Positions 33,500 to 45,900 of a DNA stretch of 64,000 nt are shown here, in pieces; position 1 is the stretch's first letter; the number at the start of each line of letters is the position of its first letter. This DNA is from Tetracentron sinense (Eukaryota > Streptophyta > Magnoliopsida > Trochodendrales > Trochodendraceae), in NCBI GenBank assembly GCA_015143295.1, contig CM026571.1, positions 6,095,501 through 6,159,500 on the forward strand, in the 5' to 3' direction. The notes under the pieces were generated by a model that did not search any database, had not been told where the DNA came from, and worked only from the letters and a program-made list of their open reading frames with translations. Made by a program: the position numbers and the translations under genes.

Positions 33500-33905
33500 G
33501 GCCTGTTTGGTTTGGATTATTGTAGGCATATGCGATTATGCTGTTAAGCACTATCATGAATAAGTGTTGTTGTCAATCAACACTAACAACTGTAATCTTG
33601 TTTGGGTAGTACTCAGCCGATTAGCGGTTATCTAGTCATTTTGAAAAATGATATTTTGATCATTTTGAAAAAGAAAAGAATCTTTCTCAAGTTTAATGGA
33701 TCTTGTAGACCTTACTGATTTCAAATTTAGGTGTTTACAATAATTTTCAGTCTTAAAGGTGCATAAACGTTTATGCTCTACAATAATCACCCCCTAACAA
33801 GTTTCATAATCGGTCATACATAAATCGCTTATGATAAGTCAAACCAAATGCTATTATTGAACATAATCCAGACAGAAGTAATTAAGTTCTCCGAACCAAA
33901 TGAGC
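33500..33905. repeat. Probable hAT-like MITE, GCCTGTTTGGTT type
   Basis: The left end GCCTGTTTGGTTTGG and right end CCGAACCAAATGAGCC are imperfect inverses. The interior has GCATATGCGATTATG and CATAAGCGATTTATG-like paired blocks. The target duplication is not clear. Confidence 0.5.
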
Positions 33906-35496
33906 CCTAAACCATCAACATAAACATAAGAACAACCGAAGAGTTGATGGCCGGAAAGTGGACGTAGCATTGCTCTAAACATAATATGACAAACTCCCTT
34001 TAGCAAAGCTATGTACATTTCTCAAAGAAAAGAACCCCAGAAAGAATTAATTTCCATTTTTAGAATGGCAACCTAGAATAGATCATTCTATTAGAAATGC
34101 CACTGAAACCCAAAGAGAAGCAATGAGAATCTCATAAGAGTCACAAAGTGATTTCGAAGATCGAATATCAATCGACGGCACAACTAGCTCAGTTTATAGG
34201 TACTTTTCTTGGTATCGACATTGATCATTCGCTTTGAGTATCCATTGATCACTTAAAAACCATCTTCCTGTTAGCATAAAATGAAAGTCATAGAAAGTTA
34301 GAGAGCCAGCTCAATAGGGAGAGCAGAAAACAAAAGATAGCTTAATAAATTGATTAACATCACTTCTTGCAACAATGATTCCAAAGAGTCTCTTTTGACC
34401 ATCACAGTATCATTACTGAAGTCTCACTTAAACAACTACTTTAATAGCAAAGTGTTACTTAAACAACTACTTTAATATTCTATCATTACACTGTTATAGA
34501 TTATAAGATGATTAAACTGCCAATTTAGTAAAAAGACACCGGAGAAAAAAATTATTTTACATTCCAAAAAAAAGAAAAAAATTATTTTTATGGCGATCAG
34601 GTGATCGCGAGGGGGAAATGGGTGATCGAAAAATTGCTGCTGCAGCTCTCCTTTCGGTCCAGTACTCCTAAAAGGGTTCTTTTTGCTCCATCGAAAACTC
34701 CATGTTCTTCCAAAAACAAATTATGATTCATTTGTATTATAATAATTAATTATATTATTATAATGTGCACGAATGTTATATGATTATAAGGTGGACTGTT
34801 TCATCCAAAAGAGCTCTAGACCTAGAAATGAGAGGGCTATAGTCATGCAATTGATGAATGTTTATCTAAGACTATGATCTTTATTTATTTATGTTATTTT
34901 TGAGAAATAATCACCTTGCTGGAGTGGGGGGGTTAGTTAGTCAAGATCTTACCCGTTTATTATATTAAATAAAAAAGAATCTTATACAAAAAGAGGGACG
35001 TAGAGCCTGACCTCAGAAGCCACGATAAAGAGAAAATAATAAACCAATATGCTAGCTACTGTTAAACAATCCAACTTTGTCAAGGAAAATCAAGTCCTTT
35101 ACACAGGGGCGGAGTCAGGAATTTTTCATTGGGGGGCCCAAAATACATGTATAAATTTTTTATTTATTTAAGAGTATGGAATTTGGGGGTTCGGGGCTAC
35201 GTCCATGGACGAACATCTTCACTGGTCACAAGCAAAGGTTATAAGGATTCTCTCTTTTCTTTACTCTCGCGAACTCAACAATCTTTCTTAAAACCCTAGG
35301 TTGAATATAATATTTTTATATATTTTAGGTACACGACCCAATACCCAAAACACCCCCAATAAAAAAAAGAAATCCCCAAAGTTACAATAAGAAATTCCCA
35401 ATTGCAGAGTCTGAGTGATAACATAAGAGTACTACCGGAGCCAAACTCAAACTGAATACAAGACACCTCTGCACAACACAATATATCACTTGTAAT
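33906..35496. other. Intergenic; 27382-type element end at 35104-35210
   Basis: CAGGGGCGGAGTCAGGAATT followed by about 100 bp matching the element at 27382. No gene is supported. Confidence 0.5.
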
Positions 35497-35896
35497 TGTT
35501 GGGAATGTAGACAACCTTCAGCAGATTGCCCGGGGGGGTGGCAGGGGCCCAGATTGCGACGAAAATCGATATTTTACGTTTCTGCAGGGGTATTTTTGGC
35601 TTTACAGTTTAACCCTAAATATGTAGCTGTATGCTTATTTTTTTTAGGTTTAACTAGTGTGAGAAGTGGCCGTAATTTTTTCGAAGAGAGAAAAACTCTG
35701 TGTATTCTGTATCTTCAATATAGTGAATTGGTGTGGCTCCCGAGGACGTAGGCACGTTGCCGAACCTCGTATATCCGTGTGTTTTGTCTCTATTTTCTTC
35801 TCTGCAATCTTTCTATTTGTTATGTGATTTCTGTGATTCATAGTCTCTCAAGATCCGAAGGGTTTAGGGATTAAACGCGTGGTTTAAATCCCAACA
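35497..35896 (+). mobile_element. Copia-like solo LTR
   Basis: 400 bp beginning TGTTGGGAATG and ending TTTAAATCCCAACA, so the ends are TGTTGGGA and TCCCAACA. Perfect 5-bp duplications GTAAT at 35492-35496 and 35897-35901. The block GGACGTAGGCACGTTGCCGA near 35743 is typical of plant Copia LTR 3' parts. Frames inside are incidental. Confidence 0.92.
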
Positions 35897-35901
35897 GTAA
35901 T

Positions 35902-36590
35902 TATAGTAGCCATACAATAATCAACTAGCAGATCGAATCGATAACCTCATTGGTGTTACCATACAAAATCAACTTGCAGGTCGGCTCAATAACCCCATTG
36001 GTGTTTACAACAACTTGCAGATCGAATCGATAACCCCATTGGTGTCCGAGAAGGGTCTAGATTAATGCCACGAGTACTGGATCGATGATTACCCTTTTTT
36101 TTTATAATTAAACGATCAAGGGGTGTTTTTCCTTAAAACACAATTTCCCATTGGAGGTCCTATTAGAATAACTTGTACTGTAAATTTATTGAAGAGTTCC
36201 TTCCTGTGGTTTGAGCACTACTTTGGTCTTCCTTTGCTGCATATATTTGTTTACTGAGTTTGTCTCCTTGACCACTTAGGGATGCTGTTCATCTCAAGCT
36301 AAAGTGTTGTAATTTGCTTTGTAGTCTCTCACTTTCTTGTGGTTTTTCAATTTTTAAACTTGAGTAATGGGTCTTTTGTGTGGGCTTGATTAAGTGAATC
36401 TTTTCCTTCATGGGAAGTAGTCTTGCCTTTTGTTCTCTAAGCAGTAGGTGTAATAACTACTTTGTAGAATAAGGTTTTGAAAATAGGTGCATAAGCCAAA
36501 ACACAAGGAATATTCCAAAGCAGTCAAGCTCTAAAATTCTTGGTCTTTGCAAGGCGAAATTCCTCCAATGCGTGGAGAATCCATAAAACT
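35902..36590. other. Intergenic; triplicated AACTTGCAGATCG motif at 35920-36050
   Basis: Three short units of the form CAACTxGCAG(A/G)TCG(A/G)xTC(G)ATAACC(C/T)CATTGGTGT lie at about 35920, 35966 and 36010, directly after the solo LTR. No gene. Confidence 0.6.
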
Positions 36591-36593
36591 CAC

Positions 36594-36641
36594 CCTCACT
36601 CACTCACTCACTCACACTCACTCACTCACTCACTCACTCAC

Positions 36642-36680
<39 letters not shown>
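36594..36680. repeat. (CTCA)n(CT)n compound microsatellite
   Basis: A run of CTCA tetramers at about 36594-36644 changes directly into CT dinucleotides until about 36680. Confidence 0.95.
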
Positions 36681-36681
<1 letters not shown>

Positions 36682-36879
36682 GTGTCTGTGGATCTCCAAA
36701 TATATAGAAAAATCAGTCTCCCTCTCTCTCTAAAATGTGTGGGGTCTCCAAATATATGTAGAAAGAGGAATGCTAGTACCACCGATCGCATTTACTCCAA
36801 TTTATTCCTTAGCCGCAAGATAGGCCTAACACTTGGAAGTGTTTCCTTATTTTAATAGTTTAAAACACAAAAGTAAAAC

Positions 36880-37263
36880 AAAATTTGACAATTGTATGGC
36901 TCCAGTTGCGTCTCTGGAAGAGTTGTGACTGGGGCTAGCAAAATCCATGTAAGAAAAATCAGGAGTGTCTCTAGTAGCTGTAATTGGCTATGGGAATGTG
37001 GTTTCCTTCTCTCTAGAATTGTTGATTTGGTTGAAAGTTTTGAGAGGTTTGAGGTCAATTATATCCCTTGGGAAGGTAATCGGGCAGCTGATCTCCTTTC
37101 AAAACTTCTTACTTCTCCGGGAGAATCTGATTTTTGTCCTCCCTTGTTTCGGCCCTTGTTAGTTAGGCTGGTGTCGGCTGATCCTTGGGGATGTAGAGAT
37201 ATATTCGGCTGTAAATATTTTTCTCTTTTCCAAAAAATTGTAGTCCGAATTTCTCAAACCTGA
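36880..37263 (+). pseudogene. LINE RNase H-like remnant
   Basis: The frame contains FEVNYIPWEGNRAADLLSKL, the C-terminal signature of the RNase H-like domain found in plant non-LTR retroelements (normally a H or Y then REGN..AD..A/S). The upstream part (LWECGFLLSRIVDLVESF) fits the preceding helix. No reverse transcriptase lies next to it, so it is a fragment, possibly of a domesticated RNase H-type gene. Confidence 0.55.
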
Positions 37264-37361
37264 AACAAGTATATCCAAGGACAGCACGGCTAACAATCAC
37301 TTGAAACAAGTGGTCCATCCAAGGACAGAGGTTGGACAGCTAACAATCGTTCCGGGCCTCA

Positions 37362-37512
37362 CACCCTTTAACTACCCTTTAAATCTGGTTAAGAAAAAAA
37401 TTTAACCCCTATGGTTAAAAACCTTTTTTGTGAAAAATTCCTAAAAACCAAGGTTAAATTTTTTAACCTTAAAGGTCTGTGAATCTTAACCACAGTTAAA
37501 GGAACACATCCT
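37362..37512. repeat. MITE family A copy
   Basis: CCCTTTAAATCTGGTTAAG, TATGGTTAAAAACC and their inverses CCAAGGTTAAA and GAATCTTAACCACAGTTAAA; the outer ends are reduced. Confidence 0.7.
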
Positions 37513-38090
37513 GAGTTGGAAAGGCGGGGCTAAAGTAAATCCCAAATCATTTGTATCTTGGAGTGTGAGAACCCCAGGCAGCCCATTTATAAGTACTTGG
37601 GACTTCCCACTGCCTATAAGTTTCCTAACCATTAACGGCTCTCTCGTTTTAAGCTGCCTAATTGAATCGTAAGATATATTAAAGATGGGAGTGGTATTTT
37701 CACTAGCGCCTCCTCTTAATGGTCACATCCAAAAAATATTTTGTCTTATCTTATTTTGGAGACAATTAAGGCTGGCCGCCACTAAAGATAGCAAAATCCT
37801 AATTTAAAGTCGTTTCCTTTTTTATGGATGACAGTTCAAAACACGGCAATTAGGGGTGATAATCGGGCCGAGTTTGGGCTTCTAACCCTATGTAAATGCA
37901 TTGGGCTTTAAGTCGGGCCTATTAAAAATCACTAAAATTTAAGCCCATACCCGGCCAATTGCCACTCCTAGCGGCAATGTTGGTCATTAAGATAATTATT
38001 GGCAACAGATAAGCGGTAAACAGGGCAGCTCCTCTAGGTAATTAATTTTCTGCCTAGTTGTTGTTTGGTAACAAAGTTAAAGGTGCACAG
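37513..38090. other. Intergenic
   Basis: Bases about 37850-37970 resemble a GGGTGATAATCGGGCC-type small repeat related to the GTGTCAATGGG element. No gene. Confidence 0.4.
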
Positions 38091-38103
38091 TGGCGGTACT
38101 ATC

Positions 38104-38314
38104 TTTTTTTTTTTTTTTTTGAGAAACGAGGGTATCCAAGCCTCTTAGAGCACCTTACTATTCCCTCGGGCACGTGCAACACCCCCCAAGCCATATGCAC
38201 TAGGTAAGACAGGATTACTCCCTGAGGGTGGCCAACAGAGGTAGGGGATTCGAACTCAGGACCTATGCTTCCTAAGACGTGGTCCTGGCCAACAGCCCAA
38301 CCCCCTGTTGGTTA
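38104..38314 (-). mobile_element. tRNA-derived SINE, minus strand
   Basis: A poly-T run at 38104-38120 is the A-tail of a minus-strand element. The inverse B box appears as GGATTCGAACTCAGG (GGTTCGAATCC-like on minus) and the inverse A box near CTGGCCAACAGCCCAACC. Flanking 13-bp repeats TGGCGGTACTATC (38091-38103) and CGGTGGTACTATC (38315-38327) agree at 11 positions and are probable target duplications. Confidence 0.8.
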
Positions 38315-38636
38315 CGGTGGTACTATCTCGATTTCAATTGTTCAGCACAACTCTTCTGGCTTGAAAAGACCTATCAACATGGAGGATGAATTAGGCCTAA
38401 TCAACCTGGGCTTGAGCACATGCTCATCCAGCCCACGCCCCATGTGAAGATGAGATGAGCTACTTTCATCTCCAATGGTCATATTTATAGGCCTAGAAGG
38501 TGATGAAGATTGAAAACTATGTTTGCACTTGCACAAGTTCTTATATAGAAGCACCATGAAAGTACGTACCATTTCTGCCGTTCAGTGATCTCAAAAGAGA
38601 TCCAGAAACTAAGAAAATTGACGTTAGCATCTCAGA

Positions 38637-38773
38637 ATAAGGGTGTCAATGGGGCTGAATTTGGGCTTCAAAGCCTCTTGTATATGTGTCGGTCTTGGGC
38701 CGTGCCTATTCAAAAATCACCAAAATTCAAGCCCAAGCCCAAGCCCAAGCCCAGCCCATTGACACCCCTACAC
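38637..38773. repeat. Small inverted-end element, GTGTCAATGGG type
   Basis: The left end AAGGGTGTCAATGGGGC and right end GCCCATTGACACCCCTA are inverses. Flanking CTCAGA at 38631-38636 and 38774-38779 may be a target duplication. The interior repeats AAGCCC. Confidence 0.6.
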
Positions 38774-38779
38774 CTCAGA

Positions 38780-39893
38780 CCTCAACTAGCAGTAGTATGC
38801 AATAATAGGGGGTAAAAGATTCACTTCTCATTTTATTTTCTTCTGAAATCTTAACCTCCAAATTGCTAATTCAGAGTCTGTGGCTCTCCTCTAAATTGAT
38901 ATGACCAGTCTTTATTAACCAAGCATGTTCTTAAGCAGTATTTGAACAAGATTAGATAATAACTAGATTCATCATTATATCCCTCATATTGAATCTGTCA
39001 GCGTTTTCATGAATCCCTTCATGTAACAAGTACTCATGCTTTTCGGAAACCCCATGTACACAATTGGTAATTTCATCATCTGCTAAAGATAAATTAGTAG
39101 GAGGCTTAAACTCAAATCAATTGACAATTTTTTTTTGGGAGGGGACAAGAAACAGCAATTAATTTTTTATCATTACTTAATATCTAGTCCTCTACCTAAT
39201 CCAACTCCTTTAATCAGCTACAGAATCCCTTCGGCAACCTTTCAACCTTGCGTGAAGAAATTACGTCCTGCTTTGGAAAAAACTTGCTCAACAGAGTTTT
39301 TAGTATAGTTCAAACAAGAAAATATTGAAGAACACATGGGTGCCAGAAACTAGCAAACTTTCAGTAGATGGTGCTTGAATCTGCATATTACCAAATCAGG
39401 ATTACCAGCACACTGATATGGAAATTAGAAAAACAAAGAAATATTCCTGACAGTAGCCATAATAGCACATTTTCTGAATGACATGACATCACATTCTATT
39501 TAGTACCTGAACCAACCACTAGAAAATTAAGAACAAGAATAAGAACAGAATCTCACTTCTTTGCCATGAACAAAAAGCAGTAGGCGGCTATGTAGACAAG
39601 GGAGGGGGGGTGCCAATGCTTGGGTATTTCTGGTGTTTCCATTAAAACAAAATTAGGAAAGAAAAGCAAAGCTTGTCGTTACTATAACAGCGTTTTTTTC
39701 TCTGGTGGAATGAAAAAGAAAAGGCATTACTACCAGTACTATGATTAATGCATATTAGATATTGGTCAGCACAGTCATTGAGTGTTCATATGTTGCACCA
39801 CGAGGGGGGTGTCAATGCTTGGGTAGTTCTGGTGTTTCCATTAAAACAAAATTAGGAAAGTGGTGGTCATTTTTGCGCTATGGAGATGAAAAT
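38780..39893. other. Intergenic; 60-bp direct repeat at 39602 and 39800
   Basis: GGGTGCCAATGCTTGGGTA through AACAAAATTAGGAAAG occurs near 39609 and again near 39807. No gene. Confidence 0.5.
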
Positions 39894-40864
39894 TTAAGGA
39901 TTTAGTGTCCTGCATTGAGGTGGAGATCGATATTTATCTGTCAGCTCAGGAGTCCAGCATCGAGGGGGAGATCGAACTTCATACGGGAGCTCAGCTATCT
40001 CTTCCAAGTCCGGGTACACCTGGGGGGACTCAGCCTGAAATAGCAAAATTCTATTGTCTTTCATAAAATATATGTATATTCTACACTGAGGAAAAAAGAT
40101 CAAACGAAACTCGTAAAATCAAGAAAAATGAAAAAGAAATACCAAGGAAAACGGACCTTTGGTTTCCCTGACAATGAAAGCACACCTGGAGATGCAACTT
40201 GCATTGGAAAATCTGAAAATTGGATGTGCAGAACTTTGATCACCATGTCCAATGTGTTCTGAAGAGGAATTCCAAGTCCATTGCCTTTGCCCCTGTTCGT
40301 GATTTGATGCATTCTTGATGAATTGTGAAGGAATTGTTCCTCTGCAATAGCATCCAACTTCTTGCATAGATCCTTCTTTGGTGCCTGATGTGGACACTGC
40401 TTCCCTGAGTTTGTAACATCTGTAAGCACTTTCCTGCAACCAAGCCCTGCTTTTTCCATACCTTTAGAGATATTGATCTTCCCCCCCAACAGAAAGCAGT
40501 AGTCTAGAAACATTGATTGTTCCCCCAAAAGAAGACATTGGTTTAAGGATTTCGATCTCTCCCCTGATAGCGTTAAACTTCTTGGACTGATTCTTCTTTG
40601 ATTCCTGATGCAAAGAAGGCTTCCCAGAGTTCTTCACGTCTATAAGCGCTTTCCTACCACCAAGTCATAGTTTCTTCTGAGCATCAGAGACATTGGTCTT
40701 TCCCCCAACAGAGCCCCTGAAATAGATTTTATTCAGTTGGTAATACTACAACCCAAGAGATCTGTATTAACATTTGAGTGTTCTGAAGTAGAGCTTGAGT
40801 AGCTACCTTTACAGTGAACATCGAAATTCTGATTTTGAATCAGGTCACCAGCTTGTGCTGCAAT
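39894..40864 (-). pseudogene. PATRONUS/securin-like gene, decayed, introns retained
   Basis: Exon-like segments on minus: 40864-40807 (AAQAGDLIQNQNFDVHC), 40716-40157, and 40034-39894 (AESPQVYPDLEEIAELPYE). They show the plant PATRONUS architecture: two GGKTNVS/GGKINIS plus GGRKALIDVKNSGK / GCRKVLTDVTNSGK repeats, then IAEEQFLHN with a HQECIK motif, and a C-terminal PELEE-like segment. PATRONUS proteins are plant securins that protect centromeric cohesion. Signs of decay: the expected start codon is ATT, an in-frame TGA precedes the first RKAL repeat, and HQECIK and FLFRT lie in a shifted frame after FLHN. The middle frame stays open (40100-40528) because the shifts compensate. Retained introns argue against a retrocopy. 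An unusual expressed variant cannot be excluded. Confidence 0.65.
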
Positions 40865-41556
40865 TAGTGCTTTCTGTAGGGAAACTACAGTACAATATTC
40901 TGCAACATATTATCAAGACAAGGATATTCAATTAGTATAAATTGAGTCTCAATTTGGTATCCTCCGTTTCGAGTAGGGCCATCATTCTGATTTCCTTTTG
41001 TAAGGTTGATGTTGGTCAGGTGAGCTTTAGTTATCAAGTCACATTGCAAACATACACAAAACTATCATACCACTTCAGCATATGATCCATGAACTGAAAA
41101 ATCAAGTTCAGAACTTCCAGAATAATATTCATCATAGGTAATAGTGATTACCTTGTTAATACTGAATTTGAGGAAACAACAATCGCCGCTATGTATGAAT
41201 ATTGTGAAATACAAGATCAAAATATTTATCCATTTTTATTGTAATACAACCGATTATACTGCGGAATTCAAAGTGCAGTTTGATGCTCTTGATATCTGAG
41301 CAAGCTTTGAAATCTCATGGGTGCTAAATTAAGACCAGCTTTCTTTTTATTATGCAAATGGTTAATTTGGCAATTCATTCTCCATGGCAGTTATGGTACC
41401 GGTGGCCAGAAATCCAGGATCATTCATTTCTTTATAAACACAATCAATGATATCATAGGTGGTGAAATCTCACCACCCTATGCACCACCTCTCTATGTCA
41501 AATCATAACCCAAAATAGGCTATAGCTGTCTCACACGTGCAAATGCACGAGTGAGC
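40865..41556. other. Intergenic upstream of the PATRONUS-like pseudogene
   Basis: Possible remnants of the old promoter. No other feature is supported. Confidence 0.4.
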
Positions 41557-41564
41557 CTTTAAAC

Positions 41565-42184
41565 CATGGTTCAAAAACCCGAAAACTCGACTCGAAAGTT
41601 AGCCGGGTCGAGTAACTTGGAAAACTTGAAAAAAAACTCAACTCAGTCCAACCTGGAATGTATATGTAATAACTTGAAAAACCTGGGTTAAAAGAACTCA
41701 AAGTACACTGGTTTTATAGCTTCAAACCTATAAACTAGGTTAACATAACCCATAGTAGGTTTGCAGGGCCGACCCAAGCCATTTGGAGGCCCACGCAAAT
41801 TTTAAATGGGCCTTTTATTTTTTTTAATATTCTAAATGAGGCCTTTTTAATATTATTTTTTTATTTTTTTTAATGGGGGCCTAAATCAAAGGCTTTGATG
41901 GCTTAATGGATGAGCCGGCCCTTTAGGTTGGCTTTGTAGACCCAAAAAAAAATGATGCAAAAATAGTATGACGTTCGAGTTTAGGTTTAAAAAAATGATT
42001 AAAAAAACACCCTTATGTGATTTGATCTAGTTTGGCGAGTCTAAAAACTTGGCTCGACTTGACCGAGTCACCTAAGTAACTCAGCAAATAGTGTCTCCTT
42101 AGAGTTTTGAGGCGACTTGACTCAAAATTCAGTCGAGTAACTCGACCGAGTTACTCGGGTGACTCGCCGAGTTTTTGAACTATG
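41565..42184. mobile_element. hAT-type non-autonomous element, 620 bp
   Basis: The ends CATGGTTCAAAAAC and the inverse of GTTTTTGAACTATG match with one difference. Perfect 8-bp duplications CTTTAAAC lie at 41557-41564 and 42185-42192. The subterminal regions are rich in repeated ACTCG/CGAGT motifs, a pattern seen in hAT transposase binding regions. No coding frame. Confidence 0.82.
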
Positions 42185-42199
42185 CTTTAAACTACCTTA

Positions 42200-42530
42200 A
42201 AAGACTCAACCAGAGGCCAACACATGGCCTCTGGAAGCAACAAAGTAATAAGATCTTTGGTTACCTATAATGAACCAAGCCAGAGGCCAACACATGGCAT
42301 TGGCAGAAGTAAGGAACAAAGATCCTTACTATCCAAATCTAAACAAATCAGAGGCCAACACATGGCCCGTGATTCCCCCTCCGCGCTGTCCAAATCTAAC
42401 CAAACCAAAAGACATGACCTCTGGCAGCAACAAGGGTACAAGACCCTTTGCTACCCAACATGGAATTAACCGGAGACCACCACATGGCCCCTGGCAACAG
42501 TAAGGGTCCAATACTTGTTCCCTAAACAAA
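42200..42530. repeat. About 72-bp tandem repeat, GAGGCCAACACATGGCC type
   Basis: Four to five units carrying CAGAGGCCAACACATGGC and GCAACAAGGGTACAAGA..CTTTGCTACCCAA. Related to the following 70-bp array through the shared GGCAGCAA...CCTTGCTGCC segment. Confidence 0.8.
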
Positions 42531-42535
42531 ATTAA

Positions 42536-42916
42536 AGCAAAAGGGGTCACAGTTGACCCCAAGCAGCAGCAAAGACCAACCTTTGCCACCCCAAATCGAC
42601 ATATAATTAAAAGGGTCATCAATTGACCTCATTGACCGACCCTTGCTGCCCCAAACAGAGAGCAAAAAAGTGTCAACAATTGACCCTATTTGGCAGCAAG
42701 GTCCAACCCTTGCTGCCTCAAATTGAAATAGAGCTAAATGGGTCATTAATTGACCCCATTTGATAGCAAGGACCAACCCTTGTTGTCCCAAATAAAAATA
42801 AAGTTAAAGGGTCATCAAATCGCCCCATTTTGTAATAAGGACCAACCCTTGCTGCCCCTAATTGAAATAATGTTAAATGGTCATCAATTGATCTCATTAG
42901 GGCAACAAGGACCAAC
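42536..42916. repeat. About 70-bp satellite-like array, left part
   Basis: Units of about 60-70 bp with consensus GGGTCATCAATTGACCCC, GGCAGCAAGGACCAACCC, TTGCTGCCCCAAATTGAAAT. Each unit has two dyads (GGTCA..TGACC and CAGCAAGG..CCTTGCTG). The array is interrupted by a LINE and resumes at 46767. Confidence 0.88.
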
Positions 42917-45900
42917 TTTTTTTTTTTTTTTGATAGGCAAATCAACTCATCATATTAAAAATGGAAAAAAAAAATGAAAACAAAGATTCACAAAGAGTGA
43001 ACCAGACTACAAAGAAAAGTACAACCTAACTAAATACACATAAGAAAGACCATGCACAAGGCTATGAAAAAAAATCCACTTTAAAGGCGGAAACACAATC
43101 ACTCCCCAACCTTTTGCCGAGGCCCAGGCTCCAATGAGGGAACATGCACGTTTAGTCACTCTTCCACTTGACAAAGAAGAGTCCTCAAAAATCCTCCAAT
43201 TGCGCTCTTTCCAAATGAACTATGTAACTACCACTAGAAGTAGTGCTCAAAAATGATCCATACGGGGGGGCCCATCAAGCTTGACTGCCATGAAGATAAT
43301 AAGCTCTGGAAGGAATAGGGAAAGACCCATCCAACTCCAAAATAACCTAGAAAGAAGCTCCAGACGAAATACGCAAAAGGACAGTGCAAAAGTAGATGAT
43401 CTACTGATTCCACCGCTGAGAGGCACATTGTGCATTTGTTTGGAAGATTTCATCATCTACTTTGAAGATGGTCAACTGTCAAGATTTTATCCAAAAAAGT
43501 TGTTCAGAGAAAAAAGGATACCTTAGATAACACACTTGACTGCCACACCACTTTACTAGGGAAAGCTAAGTGAGGAAAATCTCTCCAAGCCCACAAGAAG
43601 GATCTAACAGTAAACTGATCTTTGTTGTCCCTAGACCACACTCGAGTATCTCTAGCATTGAGATTAGGTTTAATAGACTCTAGACGCCTCATCAAATTAA
43701 TAAACGAGCTCACTTCCTAGTCTTGCAAAGATCTCCTAAATTTAGGAACCCAGGCTACAATCTCACCCCTCCTCTCAAAACAATATGCCACCACCCCGTG
43801 CCGATCTAGGGAAAGCAAATAAAGCGAGTGGAAGTCATGTTGTAGAGTCGTAGGACCACACCAAACATCAGACCAGAACTTGACCTCCTCACCGGTCCCC
43901 AATGACGAAACGAGTATGACCATCAAAATTGGTCATATTCTTAAGAATTGCTCTCCACAGCCCCACCCCATATGGTTTGTTCGCCCCTTTGGGATGCCAC
44001 CGACTATACTCCCCATATCGAGCCACAATGACCTTTTGCCAAAAACTATGACTTTCCTCAAATCTCCACAACCATTTTCCCAACAACGCTTGGTTTACTA
44101 CCTTTAGAGGCCACAGATTTAAACCACCGGACTCCTTAGACCGACAAACTAGACCCCAACGCACTAAGTGGTATTTACCTAGTATAAACCTTCTCGTTCC
44201 ACAAGAAGTCACGTTGAATCTGTTCGAACCTAACTGCCACTGAAGCGGGAATAGGGAATAGAGAGAGATAGTAAGTGGGAAGGCTACTAAGCGTGCTTTT
44301 TAGAAGTGTTAGATGCCCCCTTTCGAGAGCCAACTAGCCTTCCAACCCTCTAGACGCGTAATATATCTCTCAATCACCGGCTCTCACACAAAAGTGGTTT
44401 TGAAAGGAGCCTCCAGAGGTAAACCAAGGAACTTAGTCAGAAGGGAGATAGATTTATAACCTAGACACATGGCGAACTCCTCTAGGTTGGGGATCCTCCC
44501 ACAACAAAGATCTGGCTCTTAGAAAGATTAATCCACAGACCGGAAACTGCCTCAAAACATCGGAGCATGCATCTAATGAGAAGTAACTGGTGAGTTGAGG
44601 CTTTGCAAAATACAAGGGTATCATCAGCAAACTAGAGATGGGACAAGAGAACGGGGCAATGACCGATGCTAAAACCTTCCCAAAGGGAACGGGAGGCTCT
44701 ACCAATCATTCTGCTAAGGGCTTCAATGATTATAATGAAAAGAAAGGGAGACAGGGGATGCCCTGACAGACACCACGGGAGCTATGAAAAAAACCGTGCG
44801 ATGAACCATTTATCAACACCGAAAATGTAGAGGTGGAATAACAACAACGCATTCAGGACCTCCATTTGACTCCAAAACCCAAACGCCCTAGCATGTAATC
44901 TAAGAAGGACCAACTAACATGATCGTAAGCTTTCTCCATATCAAGCTTACAGATAATGTCAGGGACTCCCTTTTTAAGCCTATCATCCACCCCTTCATTG
45001 GCAATTAAGATGCCATCTAGGATTTGCCGCCCTTCAACGAATGCATCTTATTCTGGAGATATGACACTGCCCATAACCGATTTCAATCTCAGGGTCAAAA
45101 CTTTAGAGATGATTTTGTAGACACTGCTAATCAGGCTAATGGGTCTGAAATCTTTAAGATCAATAGCTCCAGGAAATTTAGGGATCAAAGAGAAATGAAA
45201 AATCATTCGCAATGACACTCCAACACCTCTTGTAGAAAGGCTCTGGCTCTTTTTATCACCCTGCATCCCTTTGATGGTTTGAAGGATCTCCTCCGATGAG
45301 AATGGTCTCTCTAGGTGGTCTTTTTCAGACTCAAGGATGCCACCAAAGGACATGCCATCAAGGGTGGGTCTGACAAATTGATCTTTAGAGTAAAGATGTT
45401 CATAGAAAGAAACCACTGGAGGACTCTTATCTTCTTCACTATCCAACCACACATCGTTAATCTTAAGACCCCGAATGGAGTTACTTCTCCAACACTAATT
45501 AGCCACCCTGTGAAAGTAACTAGTGTTATTATCTCCCTCCTTTAACCACCTGACTCTAGATTTTTGCTTCCAACTGATCTCCTCATATCTTAAAAGTTGG
45601 CGAAGCTCATCTTTGAACTTCTCCCTCCCAAGATGCTCCGATGGCAACAAGATGAAATCTTCCTCTTTCCTATCCAAGGTCGCAATCTTACTCATAAGGT
45701 CCTTTTTCTTTTCCAAGAGAAGCCCAAAGTTTCCAAATTCCATTTCTTAAGAGCCACTTTCACCACCTTCAACTTGAGGCCAAAAATGGTTACTAGTCAA
45801 GCCCCATAATAGAGAAGAAGACCAGGTCTTTTCTACCATCCTTAAAAAAGTCGGGGTGATGCAACCACATGTTCTCGAATCGAAAAGGTTTGGGCCCGTC

